A stretch of 64,000 nucleotides of DNA, from the NCBI RefSeq assembly GCF_018399035.1, contig NZ_CP073760.1, forward strand, positions 930,001 through 994,000, in the 5' to 3' direction. This document shows positions 9,126 through 17,572 of the stretch, one piece after another; the first letter of the stretch is position 1; every line of letters begins with the position of its first letter. The notes beneath the pieces are model-generated. The model searched no databases, was not told the origin of the DNA, and worked only from the letters and a program-made list of their open reading frames with translations. The position numbers and the translations under genes were made by a program. This stretch comes from Thiocapsa sp. (GTDB lineage Bacteria; Pseudomonadota; Gammaproteobacteria; Chromatiales; Chromatiaceae).

Positions 9126-11008
9126 TGGCTTACAAGACAATCGTTGAGGACGGCATCGACGTCCTGGTGTGCGGTGCAGGACTGGGCGGTACAGGTGCTG
9201 CCTTCGAGGCACGCTACTGGGGTAAAGACAAAAAGATCGTGGTTGCCGAGAAGGCGAACATCGATCGCTCCGGTGCTGTCGCCCAGGGTCTCTACGCCAT
9301 CAACTGCTACATGGGCACCCGGTTCGGCGAGAATAACCCCGAAGACCATGTTCGCTACGCGCGCATCGACCTGATGGGCATGGTCCGTGAGGACCTCCTG
9401 TTCGATATGGCGCGCCACGTAGACTCGACCGTGCATCAGTTCGAGGAATGGGGCCTGCCGTTGATGCGCAACCCGAAGACGGGTGCGTATCAGCGCGAGG
9501 GGCGCTGGCAGATCATGATTCACGGCGAGTCCTACAAGCCGATCGTCGCCGAGGCTGCCAAGAAGTCCGCTGACCAGGTCTTCAACCGTGTCTGCATCAC
9601 CCATCTGTTGATGGACGAAGCCAAGGAAAATCGCGTCGCCGGCGCCGTCGGGTTCAACGTGCGCACCGGCAACTACCACGTCTTCAAGTCCAAGACGGTG
9701 GTCGTCGCGGCAGGCGGTGCCTCCAACATCTTCAAGCCACGCTCCGTCGGTGAAGGTGCCGGCCGCGTTTGGTATGCACCCTGGTCGTCGGGCTCCGCTT
9801 ATGGGCTGATGATCACTGCCGGCGCAAAAATGACCCAGATGGAGAACAGGATCGTTCTCGCCCGCTTCAAGGACGGCTACGGTCCGGTCGGTGCGTACTT
9901 CCTGCATCTGAAGACCTATACGCAGAACGGCATGGGTGAAGAGTACGAATCCAAGTGGTTCCCGGCCCTCCAGGAAATGGTTGGCAAGCGCTACCTGGAC
10001 GTCGAAGCCTCGCACCTGTCGCATCGCCCGATCCCCACCTGTCTGCGGAATCACGCGTTCATCAACGAGGTGAACGCCGGTCGCGGTCCGATCCATATGG
10101 TGACCATGGAGGCCTTCCAGGATCCGCATCTCGAAGAGATCGGCTGGCACAACTTCCTGGGCATGACCGTTGGCCAGGCCGTGTTGTGGGCCGCGACGGA
10201 TGTCGACCCGAAGTATGAGAATCCGGAGCTGACGACCTCCGAGCCCTACGTCATGGGTTCGCATGCCACCGGGTGTGGAGCCTGGTGCTCCGGTCCCGAA
10301 GACATCTCCCCACCGGATTATTTCTGGGGCTACAACCGCATGACCACCGTGGAAGGTCTGTTCGGTGCGGGTGACGCTGTCGGTGGTACACCGCACGCCT
10401 TCTCGTCCGGTTCCTTCACGGAAGGCCGGCTCGCGGCCAAGGCGGCCTGCAAGTATATCGACGACGGGAAGGGCGAGGGCATCCGCGTCTCCGACGAGCA
10501 GATCAATCGTCGCAAGGAAGAGATCTACAAGCCGATGGAGCACTACAAGGTCTATCGCAACGAGATCACCGCCGGCTCGGTCAACCCGCACTACATCAAC
10601 CCGCGTCAGGGTCTGGACCGTCTGCAGAAGCTGATGGACGAGTATTGCGGTGGGGTCACGGTCAGCTACATGACCAACGAGAAGCTGCTGAATATCGGGC
10701 TGAAGAAGCTCAAGCTTCTGGAAGAGGACCTTGAAAAGATTGCCGCGGAGAACATCCACGAGCTGTTGCGGGCCTGGGAGCTGAAGCATCGTCACCTCAC
10801 CTCCGAGGCGGTCATGCATCACACGCTGTTCCGCAAGGAAACCCGTTGGCCCGGTTACTACTATCGCGGTGACGTGATGAAGGTGGATGACGAGAACTGG
10901 CATGTGCTCACGGTCTCCCGCCGGGATCCCGAGACCGGCGAGTACACCATGGAGAAGGCGCCGTTGTACCACTTGATCGATGACAAGCCAGAGGCTCAGG
11001 CGGCCTAA
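9125..11008 (+). CDS. aprA: Adenylylsulfate reductase alpha subunit (FAD)
   Basis: 627 residues, full length for AprA. The N-terminal FAD-binding loop reads LVCGAGLGGTGAAFEARYWG, and VVAEKANIDRSGAVAQG follows, as in the fumarate-reductase-like flavoprotein family. FGAGDAVGGTPHAFSSGSF near residues 415-435 is the second FAD-contacting segment. With AprB it interconverts sulfite plus AMP and adenosine 5'-phosphosulfate; linkage to AprM and the sox locus in the same window indicates the oxidative direction. Start ATG 9125 overlaps the aprB stop. No defect is seen. A strong GC hairpin follows the stop codon. Confidence 0.98.
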   Translation: MAYKTIVEDGIDVLVCGAGLGGTGAAFEARYWGKDKKIVVAEKANIDRSGAVAQGLYAINCYMGTRFGENNPEDHVRYARIDLMGMVREDLLFDMARHVDSTVHQFEEWGLPLMRNPKTGAYQREGRWQIMIHGESYKPIVAEAAKKSADQVFNRVCITHLLMDEAKENRVAGAVGFNVRTGNYHVFKSKTVVVAAGGASNIFKPRSVGEGAGRVWYAPWSSGSAYGLMITAGAKMTQMENRIVLARFKDGYGPVGAYFLHLKTYTQNGMGEEYESKWFPALQEMVGKRYLDVEASHLSHRPIPTCLRNHAFINEVNAGRGPIHMVTMEAFQDPHLEEIGWHNFLGMTVGQAVLWAATDVDPKYENPELTTSEPYVMGSHATGCGAWCSGPEDISPPDYFWGYNRMTTVEGLFGAGDAVGGTPHAFSSGSFTEGRLAAKAACKYIDDGKGEGIRVSDEQINRRKEEIYKPMEHYKVYRNEITAGSVNPHYINPRQGLDRLQKLMDEYCGGVTVSYMTNEKLLNIGLKKLKLLEEDLEKIAAENIHELLRAWELKHRHLTSEAVMHHTLFRKETRWPGYYYRGDVMKVDDENWHVLTVSRRDPETGEYTMEKAPLYHLIDDKPEAQAA

Positions 11009-11021
11009 GCCTGTGCGGAAG

Positions 11022-11048
11022 CCGGGGCCTCGCGAAGCGGGGCCCCGG
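11022..11048 (+). terminator. Strong GC hairpin after aprA
   Basis: A 12-base stem (CCGGGGCCTCGC paired with GCGGGGCCCCGG, one T-G pair) closes a GAA loop 13 bases after the aprA stop. No clear T-run follows, so it may be a terminator, a processing stem protecting aprMBA mRNA, or an attenuator reducing expression of the genes from 11231 on. Confidence 0.6.
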
Positions 11049-11230
11049 ACGTCTTCCCGCGGTTCTCCCATGCGTGTTGGACGAGCGCCAGGCGAGGCGT
11101 CATGCGCGCTTGCGTCGTCACCACTGAATAGGCCCGGCGTTGATCGAGATGGCTTCATCGCCGTTGAGCCGGCGGTTTCAGCTCGCGCCCGTGACAAGAT
11201 GGCCAAGACGTACACCGATGGCGATGCGAA

Positions 11231-11581
11231 ATGAATATCAACGATAAGTCCGACGAGGAAATCCTCGAGATCGCCCATCCGATGTGGGACGAGTTGGTCC
11301 AGCACTCCAACAAAGGTCAATACGGCAAGTTCATCAGAAAATTCTCGTATGAGCTGCTGCTCGGTTTAAACGAGGTCGAGCTTGGTAAGCAATTTGCTCA
11401 CAGCGAATTGTCCCGGAACCTGGTCGAAGAGCGAGACTTTCTCGGTCTCATTCGGCGTGGCGAGCATGTGACGGTTCTCTATCGCATGCGCAGTACGACG
11501 AAGGAGGGAGAGTGGCTGGGGAGAATGGTTCTCGGCTATGAGAAAGGCGAAGTGCGTATCTTCGCCGTGTCGATTTTCTGA
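11231..11581 (+). CDS. Small conserved-looking protein, possibly NTF2/SnoaL-like fold
   Basis: 116 residues, soluble, no signal peptide. The pattern of N-terminal helices (EEILEIAHPMWDELVQHSNKG) followed by alternating hydrophobic strands and ending in GEVRIFAVSIF resembles NTF2-like small proteins, but I do not recognise the family with confidence. It ends 5 bases before the SlyD-like gene start, so the two are almost certainly co-transcribed. Position downstream of aprMBA suggests, without proving, a link to sulfur oxidation. Confidence 0.65.
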   Translation: MNINDKSDEEILEIAHPMWDELVQHSNKGQYGKFIRKFSYELLLGLNEVELGKQFAHSELSRNLVEERDFLGLIRRGEHVTVLYRMRSTTKEGEWLGRMVLGYEKGEVRIFAVSIF

Positions 11582-11586
11582 GCACC

Positions 11587-12096
11587 ATGACAGACACTAT
11601 CCAGCACGGTAAGTACGTCGAGCTCAAGTACCGCGTTGTCGATGCCAAGACCGGCAATGTGTTGACGGCTGTCGACTTCCCGTTGGGCTATGTCCACGGC
11701 GTCAACGACGTGCTGTCCTCTCAAGTCATGGCCGAGCTCGAGGGCAAAGCGGTCGGCGAGACGCTGTCGGTCGAGCTGGACTGCAAGACCCTGTTCGGCC
11801 CGCGGGATGAGTCTCTCGTCGTGACCGATCTCGTCGAGAACGTTCCAGAAGAGTACCGAGAGGTCGGTACCAGTATCCTGATGGAAAACGACCGGGGCGA
11901 GGCGAAAACCTTCCTGGTCACGAGGGTCGATGAGAAGACCTTGACGATTGACGGAAATAATCCCTTGTGTGGTCGAGACGTCGTCTTTGAGCTTGAGGTC
12001 TTGACCGTCCGAGATCCGACGGAGGCAGAGGTGGCAGCCGGCGGCAAGGTCGAAAAGCCGCCAATGCTGACGGGTGTGAAGCCCGTACCCCTTTAG
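11587..12096 (+). CDS. SlyD-like FKBP-type peptidyl-prolyl isomerase (paralogue 1)
   Basis: 169 residues. It opens with the FKBP/SlyD strand KYVELKYRVVDAKTG. VHGVNDVLSSQVMAELEGK is the SlyD signature around the flap, and an inserted (IF) chaperone region of about residues 70-125 follows. ...TIDGNNPLCGRDVVFELEV matches the SlyD motif DGNHPLAG with a Cys in place of Ala. It lacks the His/Cys-rich metal-binding tail of E. coli SlyD. Predicted cytoplasmic prolyl isomerase and folding helper. A second paralogue lies at 12747-13244 on the other strand. Confidence 0.85.
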   Translation: MTDTIQHGKYVELKYRVVDAKTGNVLTAVDFPLGYVHGVNDVLSSQVMAELEGKAVGETLSVELDCKTLFGPRDESLVVTDLVENVPEEYREVGTSILMENDRGEAKTFLVTRVDEKTLTIDGNNPLCGRDVVFELEVLTVRDPTEAEVAAGGKVEKPPMLTGVKPVPL

Positions 12097-12145
12097 CGAA
12101 TGATCATCAAAACCTGAGCAAGGGCTTCGCCATGGGTAAGAAAGA

Positions 12146-12466
12146 ATGCAGCTGAATCTCGATCCGACACGTTTTGATGAGTATCAGCTCATCCTGGTCC
12201 GCGAGCTGGTGCAAAATATCAGAGTGAAGCTGCAGGAAGCTGGCTTGAGCGGCGAGAAGCTGGAAGACGCGACAGCGAGCATTGCGTTCAGTGTCGCCAG
12301 TACGATCGATGATACGTCGGCGATCGAAGTCGACGGGAAGGAAGTCCATCCGTACCTGACCTTTCGCACGTCGGATGACGAGTTGACTCACTGCGGTGAA
12401 AACGCATACACGCACGAGTTTGTGTATGAGGCCCTGCAAATCCTGTCTAAAAAAGGTGACTTATGA
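12146..12466 (+). CDS. Hypothetical protein
   Basis: 106 residues, acidic, soluble, no signal peptide or membrane segment. It opens with a long amphipathic helix (about residues 9-60) and ends THEFVYEALQILSKKGDL. The stop overlaps the next start (ATGA at 12463), indicating translational coupling with the 53-residue ORF that follows. I do not recognise the family. Confidence 0.65.
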   Translation: MQLNLDPTRFDEYQLILVRELVQNIRVKLQEAGLSGEKLEDATASIAFSVASTIDDTSAIEVDGKEVHPYLTFRTSDDELTHCGENAYTHEFVYEALQILSKKGDL

Positions 12467-12624
12467 GCGAGCAATCGAAGACCAGACCGAAGGTTCCGGA
12501 AGGCAAGGTGCGTTTCTACAAGACCAAGCAAATGGAGCCCAATGATAAGGGTTTTGTCGGATATGAAACGCTCTGGGACTCTTTGCAGAAAGAGGTCGAG
12601 TACAAGACCCCGAAGCGTCCCTGA
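12463..12624 (+). CDS. Small basic protein of 53 residues
   Basis: ATG at 12463 overlaps the preceding stop (ATGA) and the frame runs to TGA at 12622-12624. The protein starts MSEQSKTRPKVPEGKVRFYK, then reads TKQMEPNDKGFVGYETLWDS and ends in a Lys-rich tail. It is soluble and has no known domain. The coupled start and normal codon use argue that it is real and works with the 106-residue partner. Confidence 0.6.
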   Translation: MSEQSKTRPKVPEGKVRFYKTKQMEPNDKGFVGYETLWDSLQKEVEYKTPKRP

Positions 12625-12702
12625 TCTCCAGCGGGATATGAGGCTTGCCGGGTTCCGCGGCTTCGATCCTTCACGAATGTCGATCGGGCCGGCGGTTCAG
12701 AT

Positions 12703-12721
12703 GCGGGGCGCGATGCCCCGC
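12703..12721. terminator. Hairpin between convergent genes
   Basis: GCGGGGC-GCGAT-GCCCCGC, a perfect 7-base stem with a 5-base loop, in the 122-base space between the convergent 53-residue ORF and SlyD paralogue 2. It is probably a bidirectional terminator, although no T-run follows. Confidence 0.5.
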
Positions 12722-12746
12722 TGTCTCGGTCGTCCAGGCTGCTGAA

Positions 12747-13244
12747 TCAACTCTCGGGGTTTGCCTCGAGGTTTCCTCCGCACTCTTTTTCTTCCGCCGT
12801 TGCATCCCGAACCAACAGGACTTTCACCTGGTAGATGACCTCCCTGCCACAGAGGGGGTTGTTGCCGTCGAAGGTGATCTTGTCTCCTTCAATCTTGGTC
12901 ACCAGAAAACTTTTCATTTGACCGAGCGTGTTCTCCATCAGGATCCGGGTGCCGACCTGGCGATACTCGCGCGGCACGACGGCGACCTTCTCGGTCATCA
13001 CGAGTGACTCGTCTCTCGGACCGTACAACGCATTGCAGTCGACAAGCAGGTCGACCCGTTGACCTTGCGCCTTGCCTTCAAGCTCGCGGGTGATCGCGGG
13101 TGCCAATATCTCATTCACGCCGTGAACGTAGTTGAGGGGGCGCACGACTTCGGTCAGAACATCGCCGGTCTTGCTGTCGCGCACGAGATAGGTGAGCTCG
13201 ACATACTTGCCGTCGGCAATGGTATTTGTGCTGGCTTCGGTCAT
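12747..13244 (-). CDS. SlyD-like FKBP-type peptidyl-prolyl isomerase (paralogue 2)
   Basis: 165 residues with the same architecture as the gene at 11587. It opens KYVELTYLVRDSKTGDVL and has VHGVNEILAPAITRELEGK and ALYGPRDESLV. The insert domain is followed by FDGNNPLCGREVIYQVKV. The two proteins share the Cys variant in NPLCG and the YREVGT/YRQVGT segment, so they are close paralogues rather than generic SlyDs. The start has a GGAG four bases upstream. It is convergent with the group that carries paralogue 1. The biological reason for a pair beside apr is unknown. Confidence 0.85.
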   Translation of the reverse strand: MTEASTNTIADGKYVELTYLVRDSKTGDVLTEVVRPLNYVHGVNEILAPAITRELEGKAQGQRVDLLVDCNALYGPRDESLVMTEKVAVVPREYRQVGTRILMENTLGQMKSFLVTKIEGDKITFDGNNPLCGREVIYQVKVLLVRDATAEEKECGGNLEANPES

Positions 13245-13392
13245 AGATCTCCGGGGGAGTGTACAGGTTGGGGAGGCTAAAAGGTCGTTGCGGGCATGTC
13301 AGTTTAAGGGTTGAAAGCAAAGATCCCATGCTGCTGCGTGGCAGTCGGCCTCTCTCATAAGACCGGTGCCACGCAACACATCAGTCGCTCGC

Positions 13393-13455
13393 TCGTGACA
13401 CCCGCTCTGCGGTGTCACGCATGCCCCGTTGCGCTCTGCGCTACGTGCCACGATA
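13393..13455. repeat. Dispersed intergenic repeat, copy 1
   Basis: A segment of about 58 bases from 13397 matches 61115-61172 at roughly four of five positions (shared blocks TGCGGTGTCACGCA and ACGTGCCACGA). This copy starts with a perfect 9-base inverted repeat, CGTGACACC-N8-GGTGTCACG (13393-13418). It lies in the 336-base gap between SlyD paralogue 2 and the histidine kinase; nothing else is seen in that gap. Confidence 0.65.
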
Positions 13456-13580
13456 GCCGGAGTGACGAGCAAGGCATGGTCGCCTTGGACCAAGACTGTA
13501 AGTGCGGGACGGAGGGTGTCGATTCCAACAGCGTCCGCCAACCCTCGCCGATGCCCGTCGCGCCGCCGCGAGGATCGCGC

Positions 13581-15539
13581 TCAATCCGCCGTCAAGGCCG
13601 GAAAGGCCAGCAGGACCTCGGTTCCCGTCTGCGGATCGGAGGCGATGCGGATCTCACCGCCGTGCTGCTCGACCAGACGCCGCACGATCGCGAGGCCCAG
13701 CCCGGTTCCGTTGGTCTTGGTGCTGAAGAAAGGCTCGGTCAGACGCGCGAGCAGGTGCGCCGGGATCGGCTCGCCGCCGTTGTGCACGCGCAGCAGGATG
13801 CGGTGCGCCGACGCCTGCTCCTCGATGTACCAGGTGACCGGTGTGCCCTCGGGTGCGGCCTGACAGGCGTTGTCGGTCAGATTGACGAAGATCTGTCGCA
13901 GGCGATCCTGGTCAGCGAGAATGTGTCCTGCTGTCGGTGTCGACGCGATACGGACGGGGTGTCGTCGGTCGCCGTCCGCATCGCCCGCAACGAAGTCGGC
14001 GAGCGCCGCAACGACATCGATCGCGTGGAGATCCAGACTCAGCGGTTTGGCGTAGAGGAGCATGTCTTCGAGCAGACGCCGCATCCGCTCGGCCTCGCCG
14101 CAGCCCAGCGCGATGCGCCGTTGCGCACGCTCCTCCAGCGCGAGTCCGGCGAGCGACTCCAGCGCCATGGTCACCGTCGTGAGCGGGGTACGCAGCTCAT
14201 GGGCGATGCCCGAGGCGAACTCTCCGATGGCTGCAAGACGGCCCTGCTCGGCGAAGCGGGCGGTGCGCCCGAACGCCTGGGTCAGGAGCTGTGCAATGTT
14301 GCCCAGGAGACGTCGCCGGGCGGCATCGAAGCCCTCGGGGCGACGGGTCGCGAAGACCGCCACCGCCGGGACCGGCGTCTGCGTCTGCGCGGTGAGCGGT
14401 AGGAAGATCGCGTCGCGCATGCCGAGGGCGACCAGGTGAGCGAGAAACTCGTAGGCGGGATTCTCGCGTACGCGGGTGACGGCATCGGCGACATGGATGG
14501 GCACGGCGTCAGCCAGCGCGGACTCCAGCAGCGTGCCCTGCAAGCGGTAAAGCCGCCGATCGTTCGGTTGCTGCGCGCCGTCGAGCCAGCCGGTCTCGAC
14601 GCGTGCGTTGGCGCGGGCATCGTCGATGAAGACCACGCCGATCCAGTCGAACCCGAGCAGGTCCCGAAACTCGCGGCTCAAGAACCCCACCAGCTCGTCG
14701 AGATCGCTGCCTTGCTGCAGGCGTCGAATGAGCTGATGCAGCAGATCGAGCCGGACCGACAGGCGATTGAAGCTGCCGGTCAGCTCCCGGATTTCGGTGC
14801 TGCCCTCCACCGGCGTGCGATGCCCGAAGTCGCCGTCGGCGACGCGTTGGAATCCGGCGATGGTGCGCCGCAGCGGCGCGAGAACGCGATAACGCAGGAT
14901 CATCAGCAGGCCCACCGCGACCAAGATCGCGACGACGGCCACGCCGAGTGCGCCCTGGACCACCTTGCGATACTCACTCGCGGTCCAGTCGCGCAAGGCT
15001 TGTGTCAAGGTTGCGGTGGCATCGCCGAGAACGGCATGGTCGGCGATGATGTGCTCGGCTGCCCATTCCAGACGCGGCTCCTCGGTGTCCTCGCCCATGG
15101 CCTCGAAGAGTGCGCCGCGCCAGGTCTTCCAGTCCTGCTCCAGGTCCCGAATGGCGCGCGTGACGCCGGTGCCCAGGCGCGGCATCATCCAGGGCAGCGG
15201 GGTCGGCACCGCGTGGCTGAAGTCGCCCTTCATGAAGGCATCCACGACTTGGTCAAAGGTCGCGACATGGGTCGTCAGATCGCGATAGTAGAGTCGGACG
15301 TCGCGGTAGTAGGTGGGATAGTCGCGCGGGGCATTCTGCTTGTAGTTCATCCCTTGGGCGTGGATCTGCTCTGCGGTGAGCTCGAGCCGCCCGGCGATCT
15401 CGACCAGCGCGTCGTAGGCCAATTGGCGTTGAAAGGCGCCAACGGCGTAGAGACCCGCACCGGTAAAGAGCAGGACCAGACCGAGGAAACCGGCGGTGAG
15501 CTGAAAACCGAGGCTGGAGAGGCGCTGTGCGAGAGTCAT
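13581..15539 (-). CDS. Membrane sensor histidine kinase with periplasmic, HAMP and GAF domains
   Basis: 652 residues. A first membrane helix spans about 13-34. A mostly helical periplasmic domain (about 37-192) follows, then a second helix (about 195-216) and HAMP (about 217-270). Next come a GAF-like domain (about 275-425) and a HisKA domain with phospho-acceptor His447 in GIAHELRTPL. The HATPase domain has N-box NLTDNACQAA, G1-like HNGGEP and G2 GTGLGLAI. It is an orphan kinase: no response regulator is adjacent in the same orientation (SlyD lies downstream, repeats upstream). The G1 box has Asn in place of the usual Asp (HNGG), a variant seen in some active kinases. Signal and partner are unknown; the receiver protein at about 18 kb is one possible partner. 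Confidence 0.92.
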   Translation of the reverse strand: MTLAQRLSSLGFQLTAGFLGLVLLFTGAGLYAVGAFQRQLAYDALVEIAGRLELTAEQIHAQGMNYKQNAPRDYPTYYRDVRLYYRDLTTHVATFDQVVDAFMKGDFSHAVPTPLPWMMPRLGTGVTRAIRDLEQDWKTWRGALFEAMGEDTEEPRLEWAAEHIIADHAVLGDATATLTQALRDWTASEYRKVVQGALGVAVVAILVAVGLLMILRYRVLAPLRRTIAGFQRVADGDFGHRTPVEGSTEIRELTGSFNRLSVRLDLLHQLIRRLQQGSDLDELVGFLSREFRDLLGFDWIGVVFIDDARANARVETGWLDGAQQPNDRRLYRLQGTLLESALADAVPIHVADAVTRVRENPAYEFLAHLVALGMRDAIFLPLTAQTQTPVPAVAVFATRRPEGFDAARRRLLGNIAQLLTQAFGRTARFAEQGRLAAIGEFASGIAHELRTPLTTVTMALESLAGLALEERAQRRIALGCGEAERMRRLLEDMLLYAKPLSLDLHAIDVVAALADFVAGDADGDRRHPVRIASTPTAGHILADQDRLRQIFVNLTDNACQAAPEGTPVTWYIEEQASAHRILLRVHNGGEPIPAHLLARLTEPFFSTKTNGTGLGLAIVRRLVEQHGGEIRIASDPQTGTEVLLAFPALTAD

Positions 15540-15589
15540 GTCGAGGATGGCTGTTGAACGTTAATCGATTTCCGCAAACTTCCATCCCC

Positions 15590-15665
15590 GTAGGTTGTGC
15601 TGACGATAGGAAGCACAACTTGCACCGACGGTTGGTTGTGCCTCGCACGGCTCGGCACAACCTAC
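15590..15665. repeat. REP-like dispersed element with inverted ends
   Basis: GTAGGTTGTGC at 15590-15600 is repeated inverted as GCACAACCTAC at 15655-15665, with further internal GCACAAC/GTTGTGC copies. This is the general form of bacterial REP palindromes that start GTAGG. It is one of several repeats filling the 400-base gap between the histidine kinase and hvfC. Confidence 0.6.
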
Positions 15666-15698
15666 GCCCTTGGCATGAAGATTTCCGGAATTCGCCTT

Positions 15699-15734
15699 GG
15701 ATGGGGTCGGTCCCGGCAGACTTGACGACCGCTG
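15699..15734. repeat. Dispersed 36-base repeat, copy 1
   Basis: This segment (beginning GGATGGGGTCGGTCCCGGC) matches 49673-49708 at about 29 of 36 positions. Near both copies is CTTAAACCGCGCC or its complement (here 15748-15760, and 49638-49650), suggesting that both are parts of a longer element. Confidence 0.55.
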
Positions 15735-15835
15735 GAGTCGGCGCGGTTTAAGACGCGAAGGATGCGACAGCTGCGAAGGAATGGACAGGAGCTCGATCGC
15801 CATCCACGCGTCGGCGCGGGGATGCCGACGCCTCG

Positions 15836-15946
15836 CTTAGGTGATTTCCGGGAAAGCATCGACCAACATGTAGGGGCGACTTTAGTCGCCCGGTAAGCAT
15901 TGGCAACACGCACGGCCGGGATGATCATTCCCGGAAATCGCCTTAG
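15836..15946. repeat. Inverted-repeat-bounded element overlapping the hvfC stop
   Basis: Arms of 19 bases at 15836-15854 and 15928-15946 are inverted copies with two mismatches (core GATTTCCGGGAA). Between them lies a second small hairpin, GGGCGACTTTAGTCGCCC (15873-15890). The right arm contains the hvfC stop codon (15943-15945), so the repeat may stabilise the 3' end of the hvf transcript. Confidence 0.6.
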
Positions 15947-16722
15947 CTGGTTGTCCCGAGCAGGACCCCCCTGGTGCGTAGATCCTCCATCAATCCGGCT
16001 CCGAAGGCGATGACCTGATCCGGATTCGGATGGCCGAGCTCTGTTGCGATCCGGAGGAGCACCTCGCGCCCGGTCTGCGGGGTCTCCTCTTCCAGCAAGA
16101 TCAACAGTCGCTGCGTCACGGCGTTGATCTCGAGAAAGGCGATCGCGTCGTCCGGCGTACGATAGACCACCAGATGGGTCGGCTCCGGCGACGGTGCATC
16201 CGGTTGGCAATCCGGCCCGATGCGATGGACCGGGAAGCGATAGCTGAGATTCCAGGCCAGCGGCGAGACCACCGGGCGGCCCTCGAGCAGGTCGCCGGTC
16301 GGATCGATGCAGGACCGATCCGGCTCGGCATCGCTGATCTGCAGCGCCAGCTCGACCCATTCATAGTGTGCCAGCTCCAGGAGGAAGGGCGGATCCCGCG
16401 GATCGTCCGCGCGAGCCGTCTGCAGGAAGTCGAGAAACTCCTGTCCCAGCTCCAGAAAGAGCGGCGTCTTGGCGCGATGACGGACGAAGAAGTCCCGGAT
16501 CAGGTCATCCCAGTGCGCGCCGGGCAAGATCCGGTGAATCACCGGGAAGTTGCCCGCGAGCAAGGCCGAGACGTTGTTGAACACCAGCTCGCGATAGATC
16601 GCCATCCGGCGATCCTCGACATCCTCTGGACCGGGGACCTGCGTCGGATCGCGCAGATGCGCGGCGAAGGCGCGCTGGCGTTGGATGAAATCCGTTTGGT
16701 TGAGATCGGAATGCTCACGCAT
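15943..16722 (-). CDS. hvfC: HvfC/BufC family protein (DUF2063), partner of DUF692 RiPP enzyme
   Basis: 259 residues from the ATG at 16722. Upstream in-frame sequence is an out-of-frame shadow of hvfB. The N-terminal DUF2063 region (about residues 10-105) contains the family pattern [25 protein letters not shown]...[13 protein letters not shown], followed by [15 protein letters not shown] and a C-terminal helical part. In HvfABC (bufferin) loci this protein binds the precursor leader and works with HvfB in modifying precursor cysteines. Its start overlaps the hvfB stop by 8 bases. No precursor gene is adjacent; the candidate substrate is HvfA at 40245-40535. Family assignment is firm, the substrate pairing is inferred. 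Confidence 0.88.
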   Translation of the reverse strand: MREHSDLNQTDFIQRQRAFAAHLRDPTQVPGPEDVEDRRMAIYRELVFNNVSALLAGNFPVIHRILPGAHWDDLIRDFFVRHRAKTPLFLELGQEFLDFLQTARADDPRDPPFLLELAHYEWVELALQISDAEPDRSCIDPTGDLLEGRPVVSPLAWNLSYRFPVHRIGPDCQPDAPSPEPTHLVVYRTPDDAIAFLEINAVTQRLLILLEEETPQTGREVLLRIATELGHPNPDQVIAFGAGLMEDLRTRGVLLGTTS

Positions 16723-17572
16723 GGGCCGCGCTCCGCACCGATCTCGCCGCATGGGCCTCTTGGATCTGTTTGATCCGATCGACCTCGCGAACCAGCTCAT
16801 CCAACGGCGGGATATTGAAGTCGCGCTCCAGGAGCGTCGGGAAGACCCCGAAGCGGGCATAAGCCAGATCCAGAAGCTCCCACACCGGGTCGATGACGTC
16901 CGCGCCGTGGGTGTCGACCCGCAGATCCTCGGCCTCCACGTAGTGGCCGGCGATGTGGCCGTAGCGAATCCGCTCCCCCGGCAGGGCGGCCAGGAAGGCG
17001 CGCGGGTCATAGCCGTGGTTGACGGCGTTGACATGGATGTTGTTCACGTCGAGCAGCAGGTCGCAGTCGGCCTCGGTCAGCACGGCCTTGATGAACTCGA
17101 TCTCGGACATCGCTTGCCCCGGCGCGCCGTAGTAGGAGACGTTCTCCAGGGCGATGCGTCGCTCCAGGATCTCCTGCACCTGACGGACACGTCCGGCAAC
17201 ATGCCGCACGGCCTCCTCGGTGAAGGGGATGGGCAGGAGGTCGTAGAGGTGGCCGTCGTCGGAGCAGTAGCTCAGATGCTCCGTGTAGGCGCGGATCCCG
17301 TGCTCGTCCAGGAACGCCTTGATCTGCCGCACGAAGTGCAGGTCGAGCGGGGTCGGGGCGCCGATCGAGAGCGAGAGTCCGTGACAGACGAAGGGATGGC
17401 GCTCGGTCAGCGCGCGCAGACGACGCGCGTTCACGCCGCCCATGCCGATCCAGTTCTCGGGGGCGATTTCGTAGAAGTCGACCTCCTCGGGAGGCCGCTC
17501 GGCCAAGGCGCCCAAGAAGGAGCGCCGAAGGCCGAGGCCGGCGCCGTGAACGGGGTAGGGTTCTGGAGTCAT
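16715..17572 (-). CDS. hvfB: HvfB/BufB family DUF692 (MbnB-like) iron enzyme
   Basis: 285 residues, typical DUF692 length. TIM-barrel landmarks: [76 protein letters not shown] and the ERDFNIPP segment. The conserved His, Asp, Asn and Glu residues bind the multinuclear iron cofactor in MbnB. DUF692 enzymes oxidatively convert peptide cysteines to oxazolone/thioamide or related copper-binding groups. With HvfC it should modify an EGKCG-type precursor. It follows an ECF sigma gene and a receiver gene on the same strand, which fits stress or metal control. Confidence 0.92.
   Translation of the reverse strand: MTPEPYPVHGAGLGLRRSFLGALAERPPEEVDFYEIAPENWIGMGGVNARRLRALTERHPFVCHGLSLSIGAPTPLDLHFVRQIKAFLDEHGIRAYTEHLSYCSDDGHLYDLLPIPFTEEAVRHVAGRVRQVQEILERRIALENVSYYGAPGQAMSEIEFIKAVLTEADCDLLLDVNNIHVNAVNHGYDPRAFLAALPGERIRYGHIAGHYVEAEDLRVDTHGADVIDPVWELLDLAYARFGVFPTLLERDFNIPPLDELVREVDRIKQIQEAHAARSVRSAAHA

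Noticed and set aside
9005..11320. 771-codon minus-strand open frame opposite aprA
   Set aside because: It is antisense to a secure aprBA coding region; long open antisense frames arise from GC-rich third positions. Its translation matches no family.
15943..17034. 363-codon version of the HvfC frame
   Set aside because: The first 104 codons overlap hvfB out of phase; the conserved DUF2063 N-terminus begins at 16722.
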